From positions 91,188,230-91,252,229 of the forward strand of contig NC_031768.1 in NCBI RefSeq assembly GCF_001522545.3: a DNA stretch of 64,000 bases, in the 5' to 3' direction. Positions 1 through 11,719 of this stretch are shown in pieces. Within the stretch, counting starts at the first letter, position 1. The number at the start of each line of letters is the position of its first letter. Under the pieces are notes generated by a model. The model was not told where the DNA came from. It did no database searches and worked only from the letters and a program-made list of their open reading frames with translations. Both the position numbers and the translations under genes were made by a program. This stretch comes from Parus major (taxonomy: Eukaryota; Chordata; Aves; Passeriformes; Paridae).

Positions 1-3000
1 CATTTGGAAGGATGTGCTCACCCAGCTGCCTGGATACCTTCTGGGTGAGAATGCCAGGGCAAGAATTCTAGTGACCAGCTCACTTGGAAAAAAAAAAAAA
101 GAGAAAATGCAAGGAAAACAGAGATGAGGGAGAGAGGGCAAGGCAGAAACAGATATTTTTCATATATTTATCTCCTAATTTTGCAATGTAGAAAATGCAT
201 TTACAAGGTTACAGAACTTCAGAATTTTTGTGTGAGATATATGATATATACATATAGTAAGACATGTTGCTTTTTGAACAGGATTTGAAATGCTGTGCTG
301 AAGTACTTTGCTTTCAGGCTGCATTTGTATTGCCAGGGTCTGTAGCTTGGTCAATGATGGTGTTACAGAGCTTTCTTAGTCCTTCTGTTGTGACAGCACC
401 ACATGAACCCCTTATCTTAGAAGGGATTCCAAAACTCACCTGCTCAATGAGCACCTTTCTCCAGGTTTCTCCAGAGTCATCATAGCCTTTTTCTTTCTGC
501 AACAATTTCTTAAAGACACTCATGATCTGGTGTTGTTCACAGTGACTTGAAGAGCTGTAAGCTCTAGGTAGGGAGATCTGGAATGGAAGAGAGAGAAAAT
601 AATTCCTAGCAGCTCTCATAAGCAGCACAGGCAATAGGCTTAGACATGAAAGCAGGAAAGGAGTTGGTGAAAGAGTTGGGGTGGCAAGTAGGAAGCAGTA
701 GAACAGAATGATTTGTCTCTAGATATTGCTTCAGTCTCCCTTGAAAACTCAAACTCTATTATGTCAAATATGTCTGCTACACATTTTCTTTCTAAATGAA
801 AGCAAAAAGCTGCAACACTTCCATCAAAAATATATATATAAAAAAAAATCTGAACACAGTAAGCAAGTGAATACTGAGCTCAATGCCTGCTTGTAACTTT
901 CTCAGACAGTTCCCTCTGGGCTGACATTTTCCATGCTTGAAGTAAAGAAACATGTATATAAAATACACATGCACAGTGCTGCTGTAAATGGGAAGTTTTG
1001 TCAGAATTTCAGCAATAGAGTTTTATGTAGTTTTGGTGGTGCTAGTTTTTCCTTGCTTGAACCAGGCGAATAGTTTTCAGTTGCTTCTGTTGTACTGAGA
1101 TGACATGAAATTCTCATTTAATTGTCAGTATGCTTCTGAACATATGCTCTCCCTGAGTCTTGCTTGGAGGGATTTGGGGTCTGTTTCTGGCTAACCAGGC
1201 ATACAGACACTTTTAAAGAATACAGTTGGTGCCAGCATGTGCAGAGCAGGGTTCCCCCGGCTCATGCGTCTGTTGCGTGCACACACTCGCACAAACGCAT
1301 CCTCTCGGCTAGGGGCCTTTGGAAGCCAGGACAGAGTGCAGCTGCCTGGAAATGTGTTACTAGAAAAATCAAGGGCTTGACAGCAAGCATTTGGAGCACC
1401 TCTACTACCTGAGTAGGAATCAAGGACTTTGCACAACGACCCCTGCGCAATTTTGAAACCTTTGTGGAAATAAATGCATCCCAAAAGGAGGGGCAGAGGG
1501 CAGGTCTGCGAGCTTGAACATTTTTATTGGTGGCAATGTTATAACTAAAGCAGAGGGGTAGAGATAAAGGGGCTGAGCATGCCATCTTCCCAGGGTCAGA
1601 AGGAATATGCAGTAATATAGCACAGTTTCCCTGCTGTCTCTATCTTTCCTCCTAAGTACGTCGCTTAGGGCTTTCATGCTACATGGCCCACGCATTCTTA
1701 TGGCTACCAAGATGGCTGAGCCTCTGATTTTGCTTCCTTGCAATTTTAATATATTGTTTTATTCTTTAATCCCCTCTAAGACTCTTTAAGCTCTTTGAGC
1801 CATTGAAATAATCTTTCTTTCTGGCATTCCTCTTTCTCTGTTCCCTCTCCATTAGTCTTCCATGCTTTGCACTCCATTTGCCCAGCTAGGAGTTGCAGTC
1901 TGATAGCCTTGTTTATTTTCCCTATATTGTAGCAAAAGATTTGATTGATTGCACTAAGGTAGGTTTTGAAATGGATATTTCAACAACTGTGGTGCTGGTT
2001 GTCACAACACTAAAGTACAAATGTGTGCACGCTGTACCTGTCCCCCAAGTGTAGCTGGGAAAAGGAAATATATATTGAATAATGAAATCAAACAGAAATG
2101 CATTTAAAGTAATAACAAAACCAGAGTAAACATCCTCAGTGTGTCATTTTCCTTAAAGGAAGGCTTTTGCAATTTAACTACACGAACATGTACATGAATA
2201 ATAGTATGAGAAGAGACAGTGTTATTTTCTTTTGGCTAATGCACACTATCTGGTCTGCTGTTAGCAATCTGAATTCACTCACACCTCCATGGCCACTGTG
2301 ATTTTGTGTATACCACCATGTTATACACTTACCTTTTAAGATTCCTTTGTCTATTGCTGGGATCCTAGATTTTACAAGTAAAAGTACTGTGTAAATCCCC
2401 AGTATTTTCTCTGGTTAATGCTCTTGGTGGGAAGGTTTACAATGTGCATTTTGCAGGGCGTGCACCATAAAGCAAGACACAGTACTTCCACTTTTCACTC
2501 CCTTGAAGCAGAATTCAGGATGTCACATTTAAGCTTTATAGCTGGCTGTACTGTGCTATGCTTCCTGTATTTCCCTTGTTGGCACCTCTGATGGTCTTGT
2601 CTTAATTCCAAGACTGGTCCTTTCCACAAGCAGGCTGAGTGTCCTGACAGTTTTAACAGCAGTAAATCCTGATTTCCCAGTCTGCTTGAGCTGGGTTCTT
2701 TCAAAGCTTTTTAGGGGGAAAAAAATCACGGGATATCCTAGACCCCCAAAGCAGATCTAAAAGAAAGAGATCAGCAGTTCCTGAACCAAGCACAGAGAAC
2801 AGTGCTGAAAATGCCTGCTTCCCAGGAGCCACTGCCAAAAGTGGGGCAGATGCTCGTGGTGCCTTCACCAGGGAGGCAAACTGGGCTGGGAAAGGAAGGA
2901 GCCTTCCCTGGATTAACCAGGTGGCTGAACCTCATTGCAACCCCAGGTTTTGCAGATGCTGCACCAGGGTGGTGCTATGGCAGCTCATCGCCAGAGATGA

Positions 3001-5480
3001 GTGCTGGAAAATGTCAAGAGTCCCTGACTGTTGTGTGCAGGTTCCTTATCCCCATTTTTTTCCCTGCTGCTATTTAGCTTTCCATCCTTTTCCTGTTTTG
3101 TTTATGTTCAGGCACACCTGTAATTTCTGTGTAAGCAGTAAGGGAACAGCTGTGACTTCTCTATTAGAGTTGCAAACACTGCAGGGAAATAATGGATTTC
3201 AAACCACAACAATTCCTTTTCCTTTGCAATAAAACAACAAAAAAAAGAATCCAGGGAATTTTCTAACCCTGATACATCTTTGCATTCTCTGCCTTGTCTT
3301 CTTCAATGTGGAGTTGAAGTAACAATGTTAGTTAGAGATTTAAAGCCTGTGACAACCCTGGTTTTGCTTGGGGATTTGGCCCTTATTTCAGAAGACAGGG
3401 CTGCACAGTAGCATGCTGAGCTTCCTGGCATTGACAAAGCCATACAGAGCTCTGGAATTTATTTATTTTTTTTTTGTTTCTCTTTGAAGCACCAGTCCAG
3501 AGGTACATATATCTATCTAGTTTTAGATTGTCCTCCTTTCTGTAGGACTACCTGCATGCTTAAATTTCAACAGTGTGTGGAAAGGGTCTGAGGGAAATGC
3601 CAGTTGCAGCAGTTCAAAGTTTGAATGAGAAGGGGTCTGCCACCCTATTAGATGCATGTGTTCATAATTGGGTGATTTAGTAATTATCATAGCTGCTGTA
3701 AATATAGCTGGATAGTTAAAATCATTAATTTGCCAGCATCCTCAATGTCCTCTGCTATCCACTGTTACTCAGAGGGAGAGGCTTGCTTTGAAACTCCTTC
3801 TGCATCACCAGATTGTCAAAATCCAGATTGCTTGTGAATTTTGAACTATCTATAATTTCTTTTTCTTACCCTTAATTATTTTTTAAGAAGAAGAAAGAGG
3901 CTTCATTACTCATTCTTCTTTGTAATTTGATGCTGTTTGTTTATTGACTTATTTATAAAGCACCTCTGGCTTGTGTGGAACTTTACAGGCAAATAATATT
4001 GACAGGTCCTTCTTTACGGCAGGCTGAGCACTCCGTTTTGCCTATTTCATACTGGCCTGCAGTGCTGCAGCACCATTATGTACTGACCTAGCTGGGACAT
4101 TGCCTCAGGGAGCCACACAAGGATTTGGGAACCTGTTAGTACAGGTGTATGAGCCAGCAATCAGAGGCAAGATGAATCTCCTTCTGCACCCGTAGGGGTC
4201 AGCACTGAAAGGAACAGCAGAGACCTTCAGCTTCTCAGATTTAGGAATGCTTTGCTCAGCTCTACCATTTGAATGGCATTAATTTGAAGAGAAGATGATG
4301 GTGTGGTTGTGGCCTCCAATTCCTCTACCTATGCTACTTTTGGAGAGCCTGGAAGCTGGTTATAGTGTGGTGGGGACACAGCTGAGGTCCCCACTGCATG
4401 CTTAATGTATCCAGTTTATCTGCCCCTCCTACCTGTTTGCTTGCCTTTCTCCAGGAGTTACCTGGCACTTAACCTCACTGTTCTTGTCATCCACACCACT
4501 CAAAGTGAGCTCTCCTCAGGCCAAAGAAGTCGAATGTAAAGGTTTTGATGCCATGAGATTTCATTTTGGAAAATGTCTTTGGTTTTCCATTGATAGTAGG
4601 CCAAGCCACCATCAGTGCGTAACAGTGTTCAGCAAAGGAGATGGAAGTGAGAGCAAAAAAACTGCTGCCTTAATGGGGTTGGGAGCCACTGACAATCTCC
4701 AGAGTGTAATGTCTTAGATCCACACCTCATCACTTCCCAAAAAAATGTAGAAAGGAAGAAAAGGGCTGCAGAGCCAAGAAAAGTCTTTACTAGCTTTTCT
4801 TCGCTTTCCTCCCCCCCTTTCCAATCTGCCTTCAATCTTTAATGGAGAAACTTACAGCTCCAGAACTAATACTTTCCCACATTGCATTAATCCTAATTGA
4901 CTTGGATATAAGTTCCCCCTTCTACTATCTTCAGCATGGTATTACCATTTGCCCCTTGGGAACCCACAGCCACCTCTGCTCACTGGCTTTTGCTGGCAGC
5001 TTTTGCACAGGAGAGCCAGGGGGATGCATGGAGTGGAGCTGCAAGGACACAGCCACTGACCTTGCTGGAGAGCTCAGGATACCAGCTATGAGAAGTTGCT
5101 GTGTTAGAGTTTAGGTTAGATGTGTGCTCTCAGAGGTTCTGGTATTGTGAATTGGTTGGGGCAGCATTGCCTTCCATCTGGCATTTGGTGAGGATCACAA
5201 GGCACTACTGGGTTTTTTGCATGATGGGTGTTAATCAGGGTTTAAAAGGGAGGGGGAATGAGCTTGTATGTTGAGACTGAACCAGCCAGAGCCACAGCAC
5301 AAAACTGGCAAAAATTGTCGTGGCTGATTTCTGTCATGTCTTCATTGTGACTTCAGTTAGTCCAGGCAACTTGCCTTCCTCCTGTCTGTCTACCTATTTT
5401 TCTTCAGTCAACTTTTGACTTCTTTCTAATGCCCACTATCCCTCTTTTTGTCTCTTTCTGTGGATATCTGCACTCCACTC
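1..5480. other. Unique non-coding DNA, no gene recognised
   Basis: No exon, RNA gene or clear mobile element was recognised. Small features are an A tract at about 89-102, AT dinucleotide runs near 236-258 and 829-849, and an AATAAA followed by an A-rich stretch at about 3227-3247. A short piece near 3945-3995 (a TTATTTATAAAGCACC-like start followed by CTTTACAG) faintly resembles the reverse complement of an old L2/L3 tail, but is too decayed to call. Open frames here are short and rich in Cys, Ser and Leu, as in random translation. Confidence 0.7.
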
Positions 5481-5499
5481 ATTTCCATCTTCTTTTCTA

Positions 5500-5605
5500 C
5501 CATCACTGTAGCTACTATTAATCGCTCCGTTTTGCAAACGGGGAAACTGAGGCAAAAATCAATTGATCCAGAATCACTGAGGAAGACATGCAACCCATGT
5601 CCTAA
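5500..5605 (-). repeat. Old MIR/L2-like fragment, antisense
   Basis: The core at about 5529-5555 reads TTTTGCAAACGGGGAAACTGAGG. This matches the antisense form of the amniote MIR/L2-type motif (TTTACAGATGGGGAAACTGAGGCACAGAG) that I know from the family. The flanks drift, with a possible remnant of the 'gaac/tgtcct' end near 5590-5605. It is a short, strongly decayed copy with no coding content. The family is well known; assignment to MIR rather than an L2 tail is uncertain because the two share this region. Confidence 0.6.
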
Positions 5606-5986
5606 TCCCCATACCTGGCAGCAAACTTGATGAGTGCTGTTTTTCCACATCATTCCAGTGGTTAATCTCTGCAAGACAGTGATCTTGCGTTTGCTACTTC
5701 TCCGTTCCATCCAGACTTGTGAAGTCACAATGGCACCTGACACACACGCACCAGATCCTGTGAGGAGCAGAGAGAGCTTGCCTGGAGAGAACAGGAAATT
5801 CGGAGAGAGGAGATGGATACATGGAAAGGATCAAAGATAGCAGTGTAATGAAACAGAAGAAGCAGTGGGGGTGGCAGATGAGAGGAGGTGTGGGGCAGGA
5901 ACAGGGGTGCCCAGCCCAGGGGAGCTGCAGTTCACGGTGGGGAAAGGGGCACTGCAGTCATGTTCCTTGGTGGCATTTGTGCAGCA

Positions 5987-6023
5987 GGGGGAAGAAGGGG
6001 GGAGGCCGGGGGGGCCGGGGGGG
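5987..6023 (+). other. G-quadruplex-forming motif
   Basis: Four runs of G, of 5, 6, 7 and 7 bases, are separated by loops of 5 (AAGAA), 5 (AGGCC) and 2 (CC) bases. This exceeds the usual rule of four runs of at least three G with loops of 1-7. The surrounding 5865-6045 is also G-rich on the plus strand, while the rest of the window is AT-leaning. A 17-T tract follows about 100 bases downstream. Potential structure is read directly from sequence; any function is unknown. Confidence 0.85.
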
Positions 6024-6123
6024 TGCTGTAACTGTAGGGGGATTATGTGCAGCCTGAATTTCTTAAAATACTGGGGAAGCCAGTGCCTGTGTGCTCTTTT
6101 CTACATCTGCAGATCTATGCTGC

Positions 6124-6140
6124 TTTTTTTTTTTTTTTTT
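6124..6140 (+). repeat. Poly-T tract, 17 bases
   Basis: An uninterrupted T17 run. It could be a simple mononucleotide repeat or the A-tail of a very old minus-strand insertion, but nothing recognisable adjoins it. Confidence 0.9.
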
Positions 6141-6149
6141 GTCACTGTG

Positions 6150-9100
6150 CTGGGATTTGATCAGACAGAGAACACAGGGGAGAAGTGGGGGAATTACTGC
6201 AAGAGCTTTTTGTTGCCTCTGTCTCTTCTTCTGCTCCAATTGTTTTTCATTCTCACTACCGAGTCTTTCCCATCAGCAGCTCTTAGTTCTTTCTTGCTTG
6301 GCAGCATCTTTCTTGGATCATCCTAGTCAAAGTACTTTTCTTTTTAGAGCACCCTTCCAAAAATACCCTGGATGACAAATACCTGATTTTCATTCCCTAT
6401 TTCCCCTCCCAAGCCAGTATGCTGATTGTTAGCTTTGATCTACTGTGAACTCAAATGGCAGGAATGGACACTGTAGACATTTCTGTTCTTTTTCTATTCC
6501 TAGGACCCCTGTAGTTATGGAAAGAAGACAGTGGATTAGCCTCTAAAGATTCTTGACTTTCTCCCTTCTAAATAGCCCTCACAATATTTTTGCATGCCCA
6601 GCTTCTTACCCAGGATTCCCCCACTGCCTGCAGGAATGGCTGGCCTCAGCTGGAGGTCGACAGATGGGAGAGTAAAAATGTGCTCAGTGCAAGGCCTGGG
6701 CTTCCAGATGAGTTCCAAGAATTTAATTTTCGTCACAAAAGACATCCACACACTTTAGATACGGGTTAACTACCCTTGTCTACTAGAAGTGGCTAGAGGC
6801 TCAATTTGTTTCATGCTCTTCATTGAGCAATACTAATAGCAGTGTAATTTATGTAGGAGGAAGCAGATGATGTGTAAGTCAAAGGACCTTGCAAAGATCC
6901 TTAACACATTTGGGTTGTTTTTGAAGAGCTAAAGTGTCATGGGAACTTTGAGGTTATCCCACAAATGTGGAAATGTCAAGTCTTAATCCTGTACTCTGAT
7001 GCAATGAATCGTGATGCGCCATAAAGAGCTATGAGCATTTTCTGAGCAGGACCATGCAAATACTGTGCCTCTTCTACCTCTCTGCCTTCTTCTCATCTAT
7101 TGACTTCAGCTATTTTGTCTGTTTTGTTGTTTACACTCCAAAATCTGTCCCTCTATTTTCAGGAATAGCATGGGAATTCATTGTTATCTGAAAATAGATA
7201 ACAAATGAGGTTGTTTGTTGAGAAATTGTCCTGCCTTAGCATGTCATTGTTGTTGCCGTTTGGAAATTTTATCTGCTGAAGTCTGGATTACACTAGAGGA
7301 AACATCTTTGCCTGGAGGCCCCTCACAGTGCTTTGGAGAGGCCTGGAGTGCAACAGAGATGCTGTGCCTTGCAGGCTAAGGCTGAGTCCAAACGAGCCCA
7401 AGGTTTGCCCTGTTTGTAGGACAACACCAGAAGCTTGCTTGCTGATGAACTGACTTGAAAAAACATGGAGAAAGCAGAAAAATTACTGGCAGAAAGACTC
7501 TTTTATCAGGAGAGTATGTGACAAAGTGCTCACTTGTAGAAGCCCTGCAGGGAAAAGTGCATTGCCCAGGATCCCACATCAGCAGAGGACCTTGGGGAAT
7601 AGGGAGATGTGCTCTTATTCACCTCAGCAAGCAATTCTCTCCTTCCAAACCTGTCTTGAAAAAAAAAAGTTTGTTACAAGCACTTGCTTCCCCAGACTAG
7701 CGCCAGGCCCAGCTCATTATTCTGTGTTTTAACTACTATATCACTTGGCAAAATAAATGAAGAAGGAAATCTGATAGTCCCTAAGTAATCATTAGCTGGT
7801 TGTCATGTCCCTCTGAAGACATTAAACGCTGTTTTCTGCTCTCCAGCTTCTCTATCATGCCAGCACTGCAGTTTCTGAACTCTCTTATTGCTCCAGTAAA
7901 TATTGATCACAGTGTACGAAAGCCAAAGTTGCCTCATTACTACTTTTAATCTCAGAATGCCACTCATGCCTGCTGGCTACTGGGTGGTAGGGAAGATGGG
8001 AGAAGAGAGAAAAAAACCATCATACCCTGCTTCTCTGCAGGCTCACACACACAGGTTTGCAAGGTGAAAAACAGATTTATCTGTTTTTTATAAACATTGT
8101 ACAGTAGCGTAGGAGGTGTAGGAGGATCAAGGGTGGAAGAATGGAGTTAGTACCTGTGTTGCCAAAAATCAACAGAGGGTATAAGTCTATGGGGATAAAG
8201 TCTGGAGAAATAGGCTGCTTTGTGATTTAGAGACAGTGGTTTGGCAGAGAACAAAGGTAAAGCCCCCCAAATGTCTTTGCTGTGACTAGAAAGTGAAGGA
8301 AAGAGAGAAAAGGAGAAGGGGGTGTTGTGGGTGGTGAGCATGGAGCCATGGATGATCACAGAGCTCAACAGAGCTCAGCTGCCAAGCGGGAAGGTTAGCT
8401 TGGTGCTGCTGCCCCAAGCATGACTTGGGTTGTAAAGATGAGTGCTTCCACTCTGGCACACTCCCATCAGCCTGCTTTGGGAAGGCTACCCGTGCTGCTG
8501 TGGTGCCTACAGCTTGGATTGCTTCCTATGGGGTCAGGCTATCAGTGTGTGAGAAATGGGAGCTTTTGGGGCAGATGGAAAGGAACAGTGGGGCTGCCCC
8601 TCTGCTGATGGAGAGGCTCAGCCCAGACAGGTCTTCTGGCATGCTGAGGAACAGGGTATGAGGGTATGCTGAGGGTATGAGGACTGGGACCAAATCCCAG
8701 GTAAATCTGTGAAAATGCTTCTGAATGACTAATACAAGTTGCTACTATTCAATTTTCTGAGTGGATTCACAGTTTGAATTGCATCCATCTGGTTGGTGGG
8801 GAGTGTGGGATACACAGGGGCATGCATGGCCCTGTTAAAAAACACTGAGTTTTTGGCACATTTGTCGTTACAAATGTGTTACTAAACTGAATAATCTGCC
8901 TTTTTTCCAGATAAATATAATTATCTCTTGTATGTAGCAGCCTTTCATATCAGAGGACCTAGATGCCCTTTATATTTAAATCACAAGTGAATCATTTGAG
9001 TGTCTGCAACGTTGTCCTGAGGGGACATTTATTCACATCACTAAACCATCACAGAACTAGGAACAATTAGGCATGACTGGTTGTCTTAATTGAGGAAAAG

Positions 9101-10880
9101 CTGAAGGGACAATAGTAACAGGATGACAGAGCTCTGTGAGGTCCTTAGACAAATAAGGGGATAAAATTGAGAGGTGGGGCAAAGCTGGTATGGAAGCCCC
9201 AAGATGTGTGGGGGCTGCAGGGCAAGAGCCAGTGACTAGCCAGGGATTTGTAATAGTGTGTGAAGAATTAGCTCCTTTGGCGTGGTGTCAGAGGAACTGG
9301 AGAGTAAACTGATTTGCTTGGAGGGGAAGCAGGTAAGGATCTTGACTGCTCTGTGTTTAATTCTCATTTTATTCTATAACCCCAAATAAAATCTGAGAAA
9401 GAATCCCATTGCCATGTAATGTATGCATATGTATATTTAATGAGCAAGTCTGAATTCTTCTATCTAAAGTGAATGCCCTGGTAATTATTCAGCCTGGATG
9501 ACAGCAGCCAAAGCCTCTCCTTGGCCTGGAAGCTTTCTAAAGGAAACATCAAAGGTGTCTTTCGTGGGCCCAGGGAGTGCCACTCCCTGTGTTAAGCGTC
9601 TTGCCATGACCTTCGGTTGTATGATCTTATGTTTTTCATGCAACAAGCACAAAACTTCCCAGCTCCTCTCTGGGTAATTCCTGCCTGAAATGGAAAAAGA
9701 ATAAATATGAGCCTTTCAGACTAAAAGGCAAGTGTAAACTGCCCAGAGATGTGGGTTTTGGCATAAATCTCTGCAGTCATGCCTTCTGACCTTGCTCCAC
9801 AAACTGATTTAACAGAATCTTGCCATGGCCAGTGATGAGTCCCACCTGCCCCAGGTGGAACACTTATCAATTCCAGTTCTGCAGATGCTTTGCCCCATTA
9901 TGGCCATGGACAACCCATGAATATTTTTCAGGAGCTTGGGTGTGCATGCCTATGTGGAAATTCAATTAGGTGGGCAGTAGTGAGAGGTCTTATTCTCTTA
10001 GTCACAAGAGCAAGTGTTTCCTAAATTCTTAGGAGTGAGCTGAGAGTTGTGGAGTAGCTAATGTTCAAGTGAGCTTTCCCTGTGCTTTTCCTCAGAGGGA
10101 AAAGGCTTTGTTTTTCCAGCTGCCAGGTTTTTAAAGATGATGGTGCAGGAGGTTAGGTTGCAGGTAAAGTGCATCCTCTATGGATTTTCCCAGGTGTTCT
10201 TTTTTCAAGCTTGCTGCTTGCAGTTTTCCCCTCTGTCCTGAACTCCCATTAATTTCCCTGGGATGTGTTAGGTACCGAAGGCTGCTGACATTTCAGACTC
10301 ATCTTCAGGAAATGTCTGCTGCAGTGTTGTGGTCAGGGCTCAGGTGGGGCACTGCAGGGAAAAGGACAGGGCTGCTGCTGGCCACTTGTCAGTCTCAGCA
10401 GCATTCAAACAGGCAAATGCAGTCTAGTACTGAGAAAATGCATGGGGGCAGGAGAAGGGTGGATTTGCATCCCTCTGGGATTGGGAATGTCTGTTTGTAC
10501 ATGGGTGTTGTAAGTGTTCTTGCAAGGGGTCTGTCTGCCTGGTGTTTTGCTTTGTTTTCCATGATTCTGGTACCTGAGTGCTTTGTGAAAAAAAGCAGGT
10601 GTCAGGCATTTGCTGCATCCTGAGGCTGCTCCTTCTTGTGTGGGCACAACGCTTCCCTTGGCCAGAGGCATGCATTTGCATGAGGAAGAAAACAAACAGA
10701 AATGTGTGTTGGGCACACACGTGTCAGGCAGTAATTTGGTACTCATGAGCACTGGTCACATTCAGAGAGTAGGCGAGGAAGGGAGGAGAAATGATGGAGG
10801 TCAACTTCCCCCACCCATACCCACATTAAGAATCAGCTTCTTTTAAAACACTTGGGGCTAATGGGACTGCTCTGTATCAG
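6150..10880. other. Unique non-coding DNA, no gene recognised
   Basis: No exon or repeat family was recognised. There is a perfect 9-base inverted repeat with a 6-base spacer at 7181-7204 (TTGTTATCT / AGATAACAA) and a small tandem of GGGTATG units at about 8654-8681. Reading frames of up to 147 codons occur (10180-10623, plus) but overlap frames of similar length on the other strand and show no domain. Confidence 0.65.
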
Positions 10881-10884
10881 CAAA

Positions 10885-11135
10885 GGTGACAGAAACAGGG
10901 TCAGCATTAATATTTAAGTGACCTCCTGAATTAATGTTTACAGTAAGGAGCTGCAGGGGGGCTGATCTGTATTTCATTTGGAGAAAAGCTCAGAGAAGAT
11001 AGGGAATGGCGAGGGCCACAGCAAAGATGCTCATTAAATAGAAGGCTTTCTAAGGCACTGCTTTCGTTTTCAGCTTATTTGCAGGATAAGGATTAGTTTT
11101 AATTGTGAGGTTTTGCAGAATAGAAGTGCTTAATA
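10885..11135. promoter_or_regulatory. Candidate conserved non-coding element
   Basis: The block holds several TAAT/ATTA cores (CAGCATTAATATTTAAG, GAATTAATG, CTCATTAAATAG, GTTTTAATTG) mixed with scattered CpGs (GGCGAG, TTTCGTT). It looks unlike the neighbouring low-information sequence and has no repeat signature. This texture is typical of deeply conserved vertebrate enhancers. No alignment was possible, so conservation is inferred only. Confidence 0.25.
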
Positions 11136-11616
11136 GGCAGAAGGGGCTTTGTATGAATGTGTGACTGGGACCTGGGGGGAAGGGCAGCACAGTGTGCAAG
11201 AAGAGAGACTGCAGCACATTGAGAGTGCTGGGGAGAGGTGACAAGTAGGAGTGTGACACTGGCCATGCACAGAAGGCAGGGTCCTGGATCAGTATAGGAG
11301 GCAAGGAGAGTAAATCATTGAGTCTGAGGATTGCAGAGGGGCAACTGGGGACTGAGATTGGCATGTGGGCACCAGCAGAGGGATTGCAGTGAATGGACAT
11401 GCTCTGTGAATTGAAGGGTATGAAACATGGAAAATGTTTGATCATATACTTTCTACAGGGCAGTGGGTAAAGCAGACAGAATATACTGTTAGCATTTTGC
11501 TTTTTTTGGAAGAAATGAGAACACTTACAGGTATTGAGTAGATTTGTCCCTCTCCTGCACTTGTATGCGTGCATGCTTATTTTGGGGCTTGCTCCCATTC
11601 CCAGTTTTATCTGAGA

Positions 11617-11700
11617 GCAGTGAAGTTATGACTTGTCACACAGCACATCACTGGCTGAGTAGGAAAGGGGAGCCAGGTCTCCCAGCTTCTAATTCCCCCT
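11617..11700 (-). repeat. Old MIR/L2-like fragment, antisense
   Basis: The order GTTATGACTTGTCACACAGC, then CATCACTGGCTGAGTAGG, then GAGCCAGGTCTCCCAGC follows the antisense MIR/L2 consensus, in which 'gtgacttgcccaaggtcacacagc' is followed by 'agtggcagagctggga' and 'acccaggtctcctga'. Several spaced matches in the right order make this more than a chance match. Old and non-coding. Confidence 0.6.
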
Positions 11701-11719
11701 GGTAGATGTTGGGGGCAAA

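Noticed and set aside
3190..3250. AATAAA plus A-rich end suggesting a processed gene copy
   Set aside because: No recognisable coding sequence precedes it and the A-rich part is short and interrupted. Processed copies are rare in birds.
7181..7204. 9-base inverted repeat with 6-base loop as a terminator or small hairpin RNA
   Set aside because: Too short for a microRNA precursor, and bacterial-type terminators do not apply to this genome.
11050..11598. Longest reading frame (182 codons, minus)
   Set aside because: Composition is rich in Ser, Pro, Leu and Cys, with no domain, no splice support and partial overlap with an enhancer-like block. The length is expected by chance in 64 kb read in six frames.
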